Assembly: GCA_951812925.1 (NCBI GenBank)
Contig: OX638369.1
Span: 61,332,228 to 61,396,227 of the forward strand
Source of the DNA: Calliopum simillimum
Taxonomy: Eukaryota; Arthropoda; Insecta; Diptera; Lauxaniidae
Direction of reading: 5' to 3'
Length of the DNA: 64,000 nucleotides
A program made the position numbers and the translations under genes. Under the pieces are notes generated by a model, which did not search any database, was not told where the DNA came from, and worked only from the letters and a program-made list of their open reading frames with translations. Below are positions 1 to 10,112 of this stretch, piece by piece (positions within the stretch are counted from its first letter, which is position 1; each line of letters begins with the position of its first letter).

Positions 1-299
1 GAGAATGAAAGTTTTACACGCAAACGAAATCGAGTGAATTATTTAAGGGTAAACAGTATCTAAAATTCATTGTTTCTCGAGAATAAATAGACATTAATTC
101 TATTAGTACTATTTGATAGTTTTGGGCAGAATTGACATACTTGAATAAACTTTCTTGTAACAGTCATATGCGGCTGACATCAATACTACCGACCAAATGT
201 CCAGGATTCTGTGGAATAGTCCGGCACTTACTGTTTTTGTCCCGCATGTTTTTTTTCGTCCCAGAATGTGGCGATTGTCCCTTATTTGCTCATATAAGA
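1..299. other. AT-rich flank, nothing recognised
   Basis: No coding region, TIR or tandem repeat is visible before the family A repeat starts near 300. Confidence 0.4.
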
Positions 300-1560
300 T
301 AAAAAATACTTTATTGTTATATGTTTTTATCTGTTTATGTTCTTATACGAGATAAAATTGTATGTACTTATGTACTTAAGTATGTACCTATGTACTTATG
401 TATGTTTGTTTGGAACGGGCAACACTTTTTCTCAAAAACGGCAATTTTAATGAAACTTCGGATAATGTTAGATATTAACATACAAGGAAGAATGAGCAAG
501 GTTTTACCTTTGCAAATGCTCACCAGGGGGCGTGGTACCGCCCTAAATTTTAAAATTGATTTGGTCATAACTCGCAAACCATACAAGGTATTTGAATGAA
601 ATTTGGGGAGCGAGTGCCTCTTAACAATACTTGGAAATAAACGAAAAGTGGGCGGGATCGAATAAGTGCCACGCCCACTTATTAACCCTTGAAAATTTTG
701 ATTCAATATTACTCGAAAACGACTCCAACAATTTTGATGAAAATTTTGGAAGTTTTACCTCTACAAACAGGGATTAGTATGTGATATACTGTTATATTGG
801 GAAAACTCGTTGAAGGGCGTGGCACCGCCCACAAAAATATAATACGGTATAAAAAGAAAACTAATAAAGCAATCATTCTAAAATTAATTGTGGGAAGCCT
901 CCTTGCTATAAGGTGTCTCTGATCTGAATCGGATTAAAATATCGCCGTTGCGCGTGAAACCTCCCATACAAGCAAAATACGTTAAATGCTATTTCTCGCA
1001 AATGTTACAAGGTATTTGAATAAAATTTGGTTTGTGGGTACTGTTTAATAATACCTTGTTATAAACGAAAAGTGGGCGGGATTGAATAAGTGCCACGCCC
1101 ACTTATTAACCCTTGAAAATTTTGATTCAATATTGCTCGAAAACGACTCCAACAATTTTAATGAAAATTTAAGAGACTGTACCCCTGGAAACAAGGATTA
1201 ATAAGTGATATGCCGTTGTATCAAAAAAAAAACTCGTGAAGGGCGTGGCACCGCCCACAAAAATATAAAACGCTTTAAAAAGAAAACTACTAAAGAAATC
1301 GTTCTAAATTTAACTGTAAGCAGTCTACTTGCTATTAGGCACCTACGATCTAAAAATGGGCAAAATACCGCTGGTGCGCGTGGAACCTCCCACACAAGTA
1401 AAACACATTAAATGCTATTTCTCGCAAATGGTACAACATATTTTGATTAAATTTGGTAAGAGGGTCTGGATCATGAGCATCTAAAGCATAACAAAAAGTG
1501 AGCATTGTTCAATAATTGCCACGCCCACTTTTTACCAAAATAAAAATTTTCAGTTAATAA
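300..1560 (+). repeat. Family A GC-box repeat, copy 1
   Basis: Dispersed repeat related to 21036-22275, with shorter relatives at 45350-45560 and 53540-53830. Blocks such as GGGCGTGGCACCGCCC and its reverse-oriented counterpart GTGCCACGCCCACTT recur in an AT-rich background. The segment at about 640-950 recurs at about 1068-1390, a tandem period near 430 bp. It contains no credible protein; short ORFs across it are broken by the same motifs on both strands. Class is unknown; a non-autonomous DNA element or Helitron derivative is possible. Confidence 0.6.
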
Positions 1561-1611
1561 CTCAGGCGCAAAAAAAAAAAGGGAGTGAACTCTTTATGTC
1601 TTATGTATGGG

Positions 1612-2525
1612 AGAAGGGGGAGGTTTCGACACCCTAACAAGGAAGTCCTTATATCTTCCATATGCAATTGTGCATGTTATTTTGAATACACACAGAGTAT
1701 GCACGAATATGTGTGCTTCTTTTGTAAATTACAAAAAATTCTATATGTTCGCTATTTTCGGAATTGTGACCAAAAAACCATTGTTAAAATAAATGACGAA
1801 ACCTCCCACTTTTGGGGAGGCTTCGTCAGTCATATAAATTCTTGATTCCCTTCATTTTTTGAAACCTTCAACCTTTTGAATGTAGATGGTAAAAGACGAA
1901 TTGCTTCCGGTGATACAATGGGAGAACGAAAATTAGGGATGTCGTCTTCAATCGGGGCCATATCCAGCAAATCATTCGGATCAGGAAGGTCAGAGCTTTG
2001 AAATAGTTCGAGACATGATTAAGGCTGATTCTATATCCATTTGTACCTCGGCATTAGTACCGAACTCCATATCTTGTGAAAAATCAGATTCATGGAAAGT
2101 AATTGAATCATATGTATAAATTTCAGTTGTCGAATCCTCCCATTTACACTTGACGAATCCTCCCTTATCCACTTGTTTCCAAATTTGCAAAATTTCGCAG
2201 TTAACTTTTATTTATTTTGCAAACCTTAAATGTAATATTAACAGTAATAATATATTTAAGTATCTGCAAAAAAAAACGGAAATTTTATATTATATTAACC
2301 GAGTATCACACAAAAAGCAACAAGCAAATATTACATCAACTTGCTATAAAAATACAAAATCACGACTAACTACGCACCCTTGCCGAATTGCGCAGAGAAA
2401 TTTTTATGATAGCTGCGTACCATTAGGAGTAAGACTTTTTGGTTTACACGCGGAAGTAAGTGCGAATAGAAATCGCAATATTTGGTACTGATGAAGCCTC
2501 CCACGTGTCGAAACCTCCCCCTTCT
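1612..2525. mobile_element. TIR DNA transposon, degenerate, superfamily unknown
   Basis: The ends are a perfect 21-bp inverted repeat: agaagggggaggtttcgaca(c) at 1612-1632 and its reverse complement at 2505-2525, with weaker similarity a few bases further out. Shorter versions of the end motif, (t)cga-a-cctccca, recur inside at about 1795-1827 (a near-perfect hairpin), 2129, 2152 and 2489, like subterminal transposase-binding sites. The interior holds one broken minus-strand ORF. I see no clear target duplication, so the superfamily is open. Confidence 0.55.
1830..2190 (-). pseudogene. Broken ORF inside the 1612-2525 TIR element
   Basis: Minus-strand reading from a Met at 2190 gives 66 residues ending in SRTISKL at 1990. 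One base out of frame, coding potential continues without a stop to 1830 with a strongly acidic, proline-containing tail (LELFQSSDLPDPNDLLDMAP, then IEDDIPNF) and a basic stretch FKRLKVSK. A single-base frameshift near 2005 therefore looks likely. I do not recognise the family. It would represent only the C-terminal part of a transposase or accessory protein; no catalytic motif is visible. Confidence 0.35.
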
Positions 2526-2539
2526 ACCCTACTTTTCGA

Positions 2540-2994
2540 CGCTGAGTCCAGTCCGTCTTCATCAGCAGAACTGTCATTATAACTTCAGTATTTTGAAAAA
2601 GCCTTGCTTGAAGTTGAAGAAAACACTGTGTTCAGTCTAATAGCGTAGCTACAAAATAAGGTGATATCAAAATATCCTTTCGGATTTTTCCAATAGGTTC
2701 TTACTTTTCGATACATAAAACGAAAAATTTTGGGTGCGTGACATATTCCATTTATTAATTTTATGTAGAATGCCCCAAAAAAAATTTTAAGTTTTTGATA
2801 TTTTCTATACCATTCGATACTTTTCGAGTTTTTTCTTATTATTATTCTAATCGGTTAATATACCAATTTCAAAGCATGACCATTAGAGGTGAAAAGGTAC
2901 GAGTTTCGTAGCAAAAAATAGCTATGAATAAAAATATCGACTAAAATAATAAGATCAGATTGTTAACCGAGCAGGGATCGGTCTCCAGGTACTT
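2540..2994 (+). repeat. Family B repeat arm, copy 1
   Basis: Reverse-complement relative of 52141-52653: it shares the terminal block gagcagggatcggtctccag (2969-2988) and the motif CCTTGCTTGAAGTTGAAGAA near 2604. Relatives are the palindromic elements at 42573-43093, 27116-27758 and 34610-35281. At 2560-2590 it preserves the uninterrupted version of the site into which the 52654-58579 element inserted. Confidence 0.6.
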
Positions 2995-3070
2995 ATTATT
3001 TTAAGCGCAATCATACGCTGTTATTCACTAGAAAAAAAAATTTGTTTTATTTCTTTGTACTTAAGTGTCA
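2995..3070 (+). repeat. 75-bp direct repeat flanking the LINE, 5' copy
   Basis: About 75 bp starting attattttaagcgca; matches 4900-4974 with about six differences. It lies immediately 5' of the truncated LINE, the position expected of a target site duplication. Confidence 0.7.
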
Positions 3071-4866
3071 GAAGAATGTATCACGACCTCGCGAGCGAAG
3101 CCGAAAGCGCTGCAAATGCTCAAAATCTCAGGCAGCTTTACGATATCACCCGCAGATTATCAGGCAGAAAACTCCAACAGAGCCGCCCTATCAAAGACAA
3201 AAATGGAAATCTCTTAACATCTGCGGACGACCAACTAAACAGATGGAAAGAGTATTTTTGTGATATACTAAGTCCCATGTCTACCACATCCCTGCAACCA
3301 GAATCACCAACTACAACTGCCGCAGTGACTCGCAGTAGTAGTCGAATACAAATACCGCCGCCTACAATTGATGAAATAGTGAAAGCTATCCAAAGCATAA
3401 AAAACAACAAGTCCGCCGGTATAGATCAAATAACAGCTGAACTGCTAAAGGCATGCCCCATAACATCAGCTAAAATTCTCCATCCTCTGATCACCAAAAT
3501 CTGGAGTGAAGAGCGTTTTCCAGAAGATTGGCTACATGGCATGTTAGTCAAATTGCCGAAAAAAGGTGACCTAAGCGAGTGCCGAAACTATAGAGGCATC
3601 ACCTTGCTCTCAGTACCATCAAAAGTACTGCCGAAAGTGCTTCTGAGCAGGGTAAGCGAAAAACTTGATTCGGCCATTCGAAAGCAGCAAGCAGGATTCC
3701 GGCGAAACAGATCATGCGTGGATCAAATCAACACGCTCAGAATAATTGTCGAACAATCATGCGAGTAGCGTGCTGCACTTCAACTTGTCTTCGTTGACTA
3801 TAGCACTGCCTTCGACAGTGTCTCCCGAGAAAACATCTGGGCGTCACTACAACGAAGAGGTATTGCCGCAAAGGCCATACACTTAGTACGTGCACAATAT
3901 GAAGGCTTTAAATGCAGTGTGTTACACAACGGGTTGTTGTCACCGACATTCACCACTAATTCAGGCGTACGGCAGGGGTGTTTACTATCACCATCTCTCT
4001 TCCTTATCGTTCTTGACGATATTCTAGATAAAGCTCTTAATAAGGCCAAAAGGGGTATCCAATGGAACTTTACTGAACATCTAGAAGACCTCGACTACGC
4101 TGACGACATCTGCCTCTTATCGTCCAAACATTCAGATATGCAAAACAAAATTGAAGATATTGTCTTGGAATCACAAAAGGCCGGCCTGAAAATCAACGTA
4201 TCCAACACTAAAAGCATGAAGCTAAAGGCAAACCGCAATGACATCACATTTAGAGCTGGCAGTGATGACATCGAAAACGTCGAAAGCTTCACGTATTTAG
4301 GCAGCATTATCTCCATGGATGGTGGAGCAAAAGAGGATATCAATTCAAGAATAGCAAAAGCAAAAGGCGCGTTTGCTCAACTGAACAAAATATGGTCTTC
4401 ATCCGTTATATCCACCAAAACGAGAGTACGCATTTTTGATTCGAATGTGAAATCGGTTTTGTTATATGGGTGCGAAACATGGCTTGTTACGGAACAACTA
4501 ACGAACAAGCTGCAAGTATTCGTCAACAAATGCTTAAGGCATATACTTAAGGTTTGGTGGCCTCGCATTATATCAAATGCCGAGCTACATCAAAAATGCA
4601 AACAGAAGGCTATAGCAAACGAGATCAAGCTGCGCAAATGGGGATGGATTGGTCACACTCTCCGCAAACCACACAGCGAAGTTTGTCGCCAGGCCCTTGA
4701 GTGAAATCCACAAGGCAGTAGAGGACGTGGTAGACTCAAAACCAAATGGAAAAGGTCGTTGGAAAGGGAAATCCAAGAATCGGGAAAATCGTGGCAAGAG
4801 ATCAATGTCATCGCAAGGGATCGTGACAAATGGAGAGATTTCATATTGGCCCTATGCTCCTCCTAG
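3071..4866 (+). pseudogene. LINE reverse transcriptase, two in-frame stops
   Basis: A single reading frame runs from 3071 to the TAG at 4864-4866, interrupted only by TAG at 3766-3768 and TGA at 4702-4704, with no frameshift. Visible RT motifs in order: NNKSAGIDQI (3406 on), the NYRGITLLSV block (3586 on), VFVDYSTAFD with the first catalytic Asp near 3796, GVRQGCLLSPSLF near 3964, and YADD at 4096-4107. The thumb/C-terminal block KSVLLYGCETW follows, then a basic tail ending ILALCSS. It would copy its own RNA at a nicked chromosomal target. Apart from the stops the frame is well preserved, so the copy is probably young-to-intermediate in age. The 5' endonuclease domain is absent. Confidence 0.85.
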
Positions 4867-4899
4867 GAGTTAAAGGAGAATACATGTTCTCAAAATATC
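3071..4899 (+). mobile_element. 5'-truncated non-LTR retrotransposon (LINE)
   Basis: The element begins inside the linker between the missing endonuclease and the reverse transcriptase and ends 33 bp after the last stop codon, so the 3' UTR is very short. It has no poly(A) tail. It is bounded by 75-bp near-identical direct repeats. The protein layout resembles RTE/CR1-like LINEs common in invertebrates, but I cannot fix the clade by eye. Confidence 0.8.
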
Positions 4900-4974
4900 A
4901 TTATTTTAAGCGCATTCATACGCTTTTATTCACTAGAAAAAAAAATTGTTTTAATTCTTTGTACTTTAGTGTCA
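4900..4974 (+). repeat. 75-bp direct repeat flanking the LINE, 3' copy
   Basis: Partner of 2995-3070; the match ends at gtgtca in both copies. Confidence 0.7.
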
Positions 4975-7204
4975 TCCCTATGTTGAAGCGTATCTCATGC
5001 ATCAGCGTTATTTAACCATCTCTAACTATTTTATGACCATTAGGGTTGTCCAGAAAAACACAATCTCTTAAATTTTGCTTGTTATCTCGTTAAAAGTTAC
5101 TATTTAAAAAAACAATAAAAAAAATACACTGTGCAAAAAATTAGCTCAAAAAGAAAAATATTATTTAGAGTTCAAACAACTCAAAAACAGTGATTTTTGG
5201 GTCGAAGTTTTGATTTTTTTGGCAGCTTTTAGGAAAATATAAAATATAAATAAATATAAAATTCTGTTTTCGACATTTCCTAATTTTTTTCCTATTAAAT
5301 AGTACAATCATTTGGAACTGAAAAATGGGGTTGCGTGGAAAGATTTCCGAAATTTTTAAAAGTGGATATTTTTATAGATTTCGATGTGCTCCTTCCGAGT
5401 TTCAACTTTGCTACCTCGTATCTTTGTCGCTCGCGTGTATATTAGACTGCTTTATATTTTTTTTTATTTTTTTGCTTCGTTTTTGCTTTCAAACATTTTT
5501 TTTTTTTTGTGAAAAGGATAGAAACTAAAAATTCTGGTGCAAGGAGATCCCATAATATTAAAATTTACTGATGGCGCATCTTATTTCTTTGTTTTAAGTA
5601 TGAATTGTATGGTAAAGAATACTTTTCTAAACACATTTGTACATATCTCGTGAAAGAGAAATCGTAGATGAATGGGACTGCTACCATTGGAAAGAGCATA
5701 AGATTTTTTATAAGAAAGTCTCAAATAATTTTTTTCGTGAAGATGTCACTGCGTTAATTTGTTAGCTTTCAAAGCTTAAAATCGTTTTATAACTTGAAAC
5801 TTAATAATATTTTTCGTAAGATAACTTGCTTTTGAGTTAAAACCGATTTTCTGAACTCGCCAATTTTTAACCTAAAAAATTTTTCAATAAAGTATTTTAA
5901 AGAATATGTTATCTACTTTTTTTATAAAGCAATTCGAAATTTTTGTTTTTTTTTTGTGGTTTCAGGTTTATCACCGATTTCCAGTTTTTAATTGAAGCAT
6001 TACGCAGTTTTTTTCTTTTTAAAAGACCCATTGACCGATTTCTGTAATAAAAACCCATGAGCTTCTTAGTTCCTTTCTATATAAAATAATCAATAAACTA
6101 TTTTGTTACAGGCAGAAATTACCTTTAGGATGAAATCACCCATGTAGATATGCTGTGATGGTAGGCAAGGGCCCGCCCGGGCGTAAAGAGAAAATCCGGG
6201 ACGTTAGGTAGTTATATGTATGGCCCCTCCTTTTCTAATTTTTTTTTTTTTTCGATACTTTTAACTTTTTTTGACTGAGGTTAGGTTTGAACCAGGAACA
6301 TTTGAAGTCCAATTCTCTATATAGCGCATTTATCAACATAGCTTTAAACTTTGAGATTAGTGTATCTCAAAATCCAGACTTGATTGAACAATTCTGTTAC
6401 CGGAATGGTATTTGGATTGTTTCTATTTGTTTTTTTTTTTTTTCAAACACGAAAATAATATTAAAGAAATGGGTAAAAATTCAATACCTGGTGAAAATCG
6501 GTGAGGATTGTCCAGTTTTCATTTTGTTAATTCAAAAACATGCAGGAAACTGTCTGCATATTCAGTCTTTGGATGCATTTTTAAAAACTTGGAAACATTT
6601 GGTGTCCACCAAGAGGACGAGGAAGGAATGTATTGATTTATGTAGCTTTCGTACAAACTATGAGCGTACTCTTAAGGATACTTTAGCGATAAAAAAAGTT
6701 ATGTTCCGAAAAATCTTGACCCAAAAAGTGTTTGAAATGGCCGATCGAATTAAAAACAACTGAAATATAACGAGTAACAATGAATTTACAAAATATATAG
6801 AAACCCTTTTGAATCGAAAACACGTATTATGTCACGCTTTATCAAAAAAAAAAAAATTTTTTCTATGAGTTGTAGTAAGGTAGTTTCGACTGGTATTGGT
6901 GAGTAGAAAAACACTCGCAAAGGATTTTTCGAAATTTGGTCGTTCGTTGTGCTGCGCAATAAAGGTTCAAAGTTTGAAACAGCGAGTATTATGTAAAATA
7001 TCGAATATTATGGAAAATCGTATGTTTAGATTAAAAATGCAAATTTTGAATAGAATATCTTCATTTTATTTTCTCGAAAGATTAGAAAGCATATCTTGTA
7101 CAGTTTTAGAGAAATCAACAGAAAATGCTCTAAAGCCGTTCAAAATTTGGATAATTTTAGATAAAAATATCAGATTGACTCAAAAAAGGCATCTGAACTT
7201 GAAA
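4975..7204. other. AT-rich DNA without supported features
   Basis: Long A/T runs and phrases common to decayed fly repeats. A 158-codon open frame at 6287-6763 shows a poly-Phe stretch from poly(T) and no recognisable domain, so it is not called. Confidence 0.4.
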
Positions 7205-7400
7205 ACACCACACCATACTTTTTAGTGTTCAGCAACTAGTAGTGAAATTTTATAACAAATGTTTCTGTGGTACATCCTGAGTCAATATTCCCCTGTTTTA
7301 GACGTCATTTTTGTACCTTTTTAAGAAAAGGGCAAACATGACCCACATGTGGGGATTAAACCGGGTTAAAATTTTCTACAAAAATATTCCTTGCAATATC
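7205..7400 (-). repeat. Family C repeat fragment
   Basis: Reverse-complement relative of 48430-48601 (shared phrases include the tttttagtgttcagcaacta block near 7219 and ttttaagaaaagggcaaaca near 7319). It preserves the uninterrupted target of the hAT-type MITE found at 48602-49782. Confidence 0.5.
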
Positions 7401-7920
7401 CTGCATAAGTTTATTGAACACATGATACACCTCAGATGTAAGGATCCTATAGTTAAATTAATCGTTTTAACACAAGAATGTGTTATTTCTGTTTTTTTCA
7501 TATACAATTATTTAAAAAACTTCAAAAAACGATTAAAAAAAATCTGACGTATTGGAGAAAAACGGCGAGACACGGGATTTTTTTTTTAACGTCCACTTTA
7601 AGAATTTTTTGGATTTTCTAATGTGTTTTTTTTGTGTCGAACAATGTTATTAGTTTTGTTTTTTATAGTTGAGGGTAAATTTAATTTCACAAGCTTGCAA
7701 GAAACTACTTCAAATTTCATCAATGAAAAAATAATTTCTACTGACAATCGAGCCTTCTTCCTATAACCCGCCCCCCTTCCCCTCTCGACTGGTTTGGTGG
7801 TAGGAAATGACATTCTCAAAAACTAAAATAAACACTTTATGTTATAACCCACAATTAGTACAAATTTAGTACAACAATTGAGACAAAATTAATTTACAAG
7901 GAAGCAACTAAAACGATTTA
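7401..7920. other. AT-rich DNA, nothing recognised
   Basis: No supported coding region. The last ~150 bp precede a primer-binding-site-like sequence and might be the end of an old LTR, but no second LTR is visible. Confidence 0.3.
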
Positions 7921-7921
7921 A

Positions 7922-7937
7922 TGGCGCCCAGCGTGCG
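7922..7937 (+). other. Possible LTR-retrotransposon primer binding site
   Basis: TGGCGCCCAGCGTGCG matches the 3' end complement of fly tRNA-Lys (the usual site reads TGGCGCCCAACGTGGG) at 14 of 16 positions. The following ~190 bp is A-rich and open (KCHKNNNKRKN...) but not a recognisable Gag. No flanking LTR pair was found, so this is tentative. Confidence 0.25.
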
Positions 7938-8295
7938 TAAACAAGTAAAATGCCATAAAAATAACAACAAAAGGAAAAATACAATAAAAAAAGCAACAAC
8001 CAGTATTTACAATAACAACAAAAATCATATTAAGAACAAACAACAACGATTACATCTAAGACAAGACAAAACAATAAAACCGAATGGCAATAAAATCCGT
8101 AGTCAACGCGATTTATAAGAAAATTCCTCTTTTACTGTAACGAATAAATTCCGTGTAAAATTTTATATGTATGAAATGCACAGTCATATGTAGGTATGTA
8201 TACAACCAGCTTAGAAATTAAAGTCGGTCGAATCCGAATTCCGAAAGCTTACGTATTATTATTTTAATTTTTTATTTGGAATATCGCGAAAATAA

Positions 8296-8560
8296 TTCAT
8301 AGCTCCCCCGGGGTGACCCCAAGAGGGGTGAATTGTATGACCAGGTTCCATTATTTTATTCTTGCCAACATTTTTTCCAAGCACATCTACCCCCTATTTG
8401 TCACTCTTCGGGGGTGCCCTACAAAATTCACATTTTTGAAAATTTCCTGTAACTGCCCCGGGATGACCCCAAGATAGATGAAATATTTTGCCAGGTCCTA
8501 TTATTTATTTATCCCCAACATTTTCATGTGACAGGCCTACTCCCTATCTGTCCTCATTTT
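8296..8560 (+). repeat. Two diverged ~150-bp tandem units
   Basis: The block from 8305 (cccccggggtgaccccaaga) recurs at about 8455 (gccccgggatgaccccaaga), each followed by accaggt/gccaggt, a tccattatttta-like stretch, ccaacatttt and a ctaccccctat/ctactccctat phrase. The units are diverged and no third copy is present. Confidence 0.6.
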
Positions 8561-8686
8561 GTTAGTCCCTAACATGTGAAAGTTCATTCAATTCTATGAA
8601 TATTTGCCCAAGGAACTATACCTCTGCGTTCAACTTTAGTTCGGCGCATTTTTGATCGAAAATTTTACCTTTTATTAATATTTTCA

Positions 8687-9607
8687 TACCCTACACCCAG
8701 GGTATATTCACTTTGTCCTTCCGTTTGTAACGCAGAGAAGGAGGCGTGGCAGGTATTGAAAAGTATATATATTCTTGATCAGAGTCACCTCCTGAGTCGA
8801 TATAGCCATGTCCGTCTGTCTGGCTGGCTGTGTGTTGAAATACACTTTTTGGGAAAACTGAATAAGATAATTCAATGAAATTTGGGACACTGCCTCCGTC
8901 GTCAAAGTTAGCTCGGGGGATTGAAAATGAGCGAAATCGGTCAACGGACACGCCTACCGCCCATACAAAAAATATATTCAAAATGCAATTTTAGGAGTAT
9001 TTTTCACGACAATGCAACCACAATACACATAAGTACTACGAATTGTAAGCGCAAGCTCTGAGCAAAAACTGAGCAAATTCGGACAAGAAGGCGTGGCACC
9101 TCCCATATAGGCAAAAGTTTCAAAACGCTATACTGAAAGAGTTTTTTGAGATAATCCAACCAAACTTCACTCAAATACTAAAGACTATAAATGCACGCTC
9201 TAAGCTAAAACTAGACGAACTCGGACAAGAGGGCGTGGCACCTACTATATAAGCAAAAACTTCAAAACGCTATACTGAAAGCGTTTTTTGAGATAATCAA
9301 ACTAAATTTTACTCTGACACTAAAAACTATAAATGAAAGCTCTCAGCAAAAATTGGTTGCAATCGTACAAGGGGGCGTGGCACCTCCCATATAAGCAAAA
9401 GTTTCAAAATGCTATGCTGAAAGAGTTTTTTGAGATAATCCAACTAAATTTCACTCTGACACTAAAAACTATAAATGAAAGCTCTCAGCAAAAACTGGGT
9501 GTATTCGGACAAGAGGGTGTGGCACCTCCGATATAAGCAAAATTTTCAAAATACTGCAGTGTAGGGTATTTATTTTTTGGCCAGGCCAAAAGTTGCACCC
9601 TTACTAG
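8687..9607 (+). mobile_element. DINE-1-like (Helentron-derived) element, copy 1
   Basis: It begins taccctacac, has the matching inverted copy gtgtagggta subterminally at 9559-9568, then a compact hairpin ttggccaggccaa (9577-9589) and ends in CTAG at 9604-9607 before T. Its core is a tandem array of ~150-bp units, each with a GGGCGTGGCACCTCCCATAT-type block (about 9085, 9230, 9372, 9515). Subterminal inverted repeats, central tandem repeats, a 3' hairpin and a CTAG end are the hallmark set of DINE-1/HINE elements. It inserted into the left arm of the family F foldback; the right arm lacks it. Confidence 0.7.
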
Positions 9608-10013
9608 TTTTTATTTTCATACTAAATTTTAAAAATTTTTATAAAGACAAAAGTAATGTTATTATATGATTTGGCTGGTATTCTGTCAGTAATCAATAAA
9701 ATTGGGCTCTGTTTTTACGAAAAGTTTACTTGATAGCGTGGAATTGATTACATTTATTCCAAAAAATTATATCGTTCAAATAACCGATTTATTATAAACG
9801 ATTCATATTTTTACATGTATTTTTGGTATACACGGTGGTTTTTAAAAAAATTCAACTTTTTGAAATACCACCCGCGATTTTTTTCGGGGATAGTGTTGGG
9901 GGACCCTTCTAGTATCAGAATCCGGGATCCGCGAAATCGAACGTCCAGCCGTTTTTTTTTTTCGACATTTTAGCTTTTTTAACGATTTTTGAGAATGTCT
10001 CGGATTTATATAC

Positions 10014-10112
10014 ATATTATGTACACATATATATGTATGTACGTACATATATATACTTGTATATGTATATATGTGTAATATATATATATGTATATATATA
10101 TACATACATGCA
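10014..10112. repeat. TA-rich microsatellite in foldback left arm
   Basis: Alternating tatatatgtatgtac runs; the mirror-image tract is at about 11450-11565 in the right arm. Confidence 0.8.

Noticed and set aside
6287..6763. 158-codon open frame
   Set aside because: Contains poly-Phe from poly(T), no recognisable motif, and lies in decayed AT-rich DNA; chance or relic of an unknown repeat.
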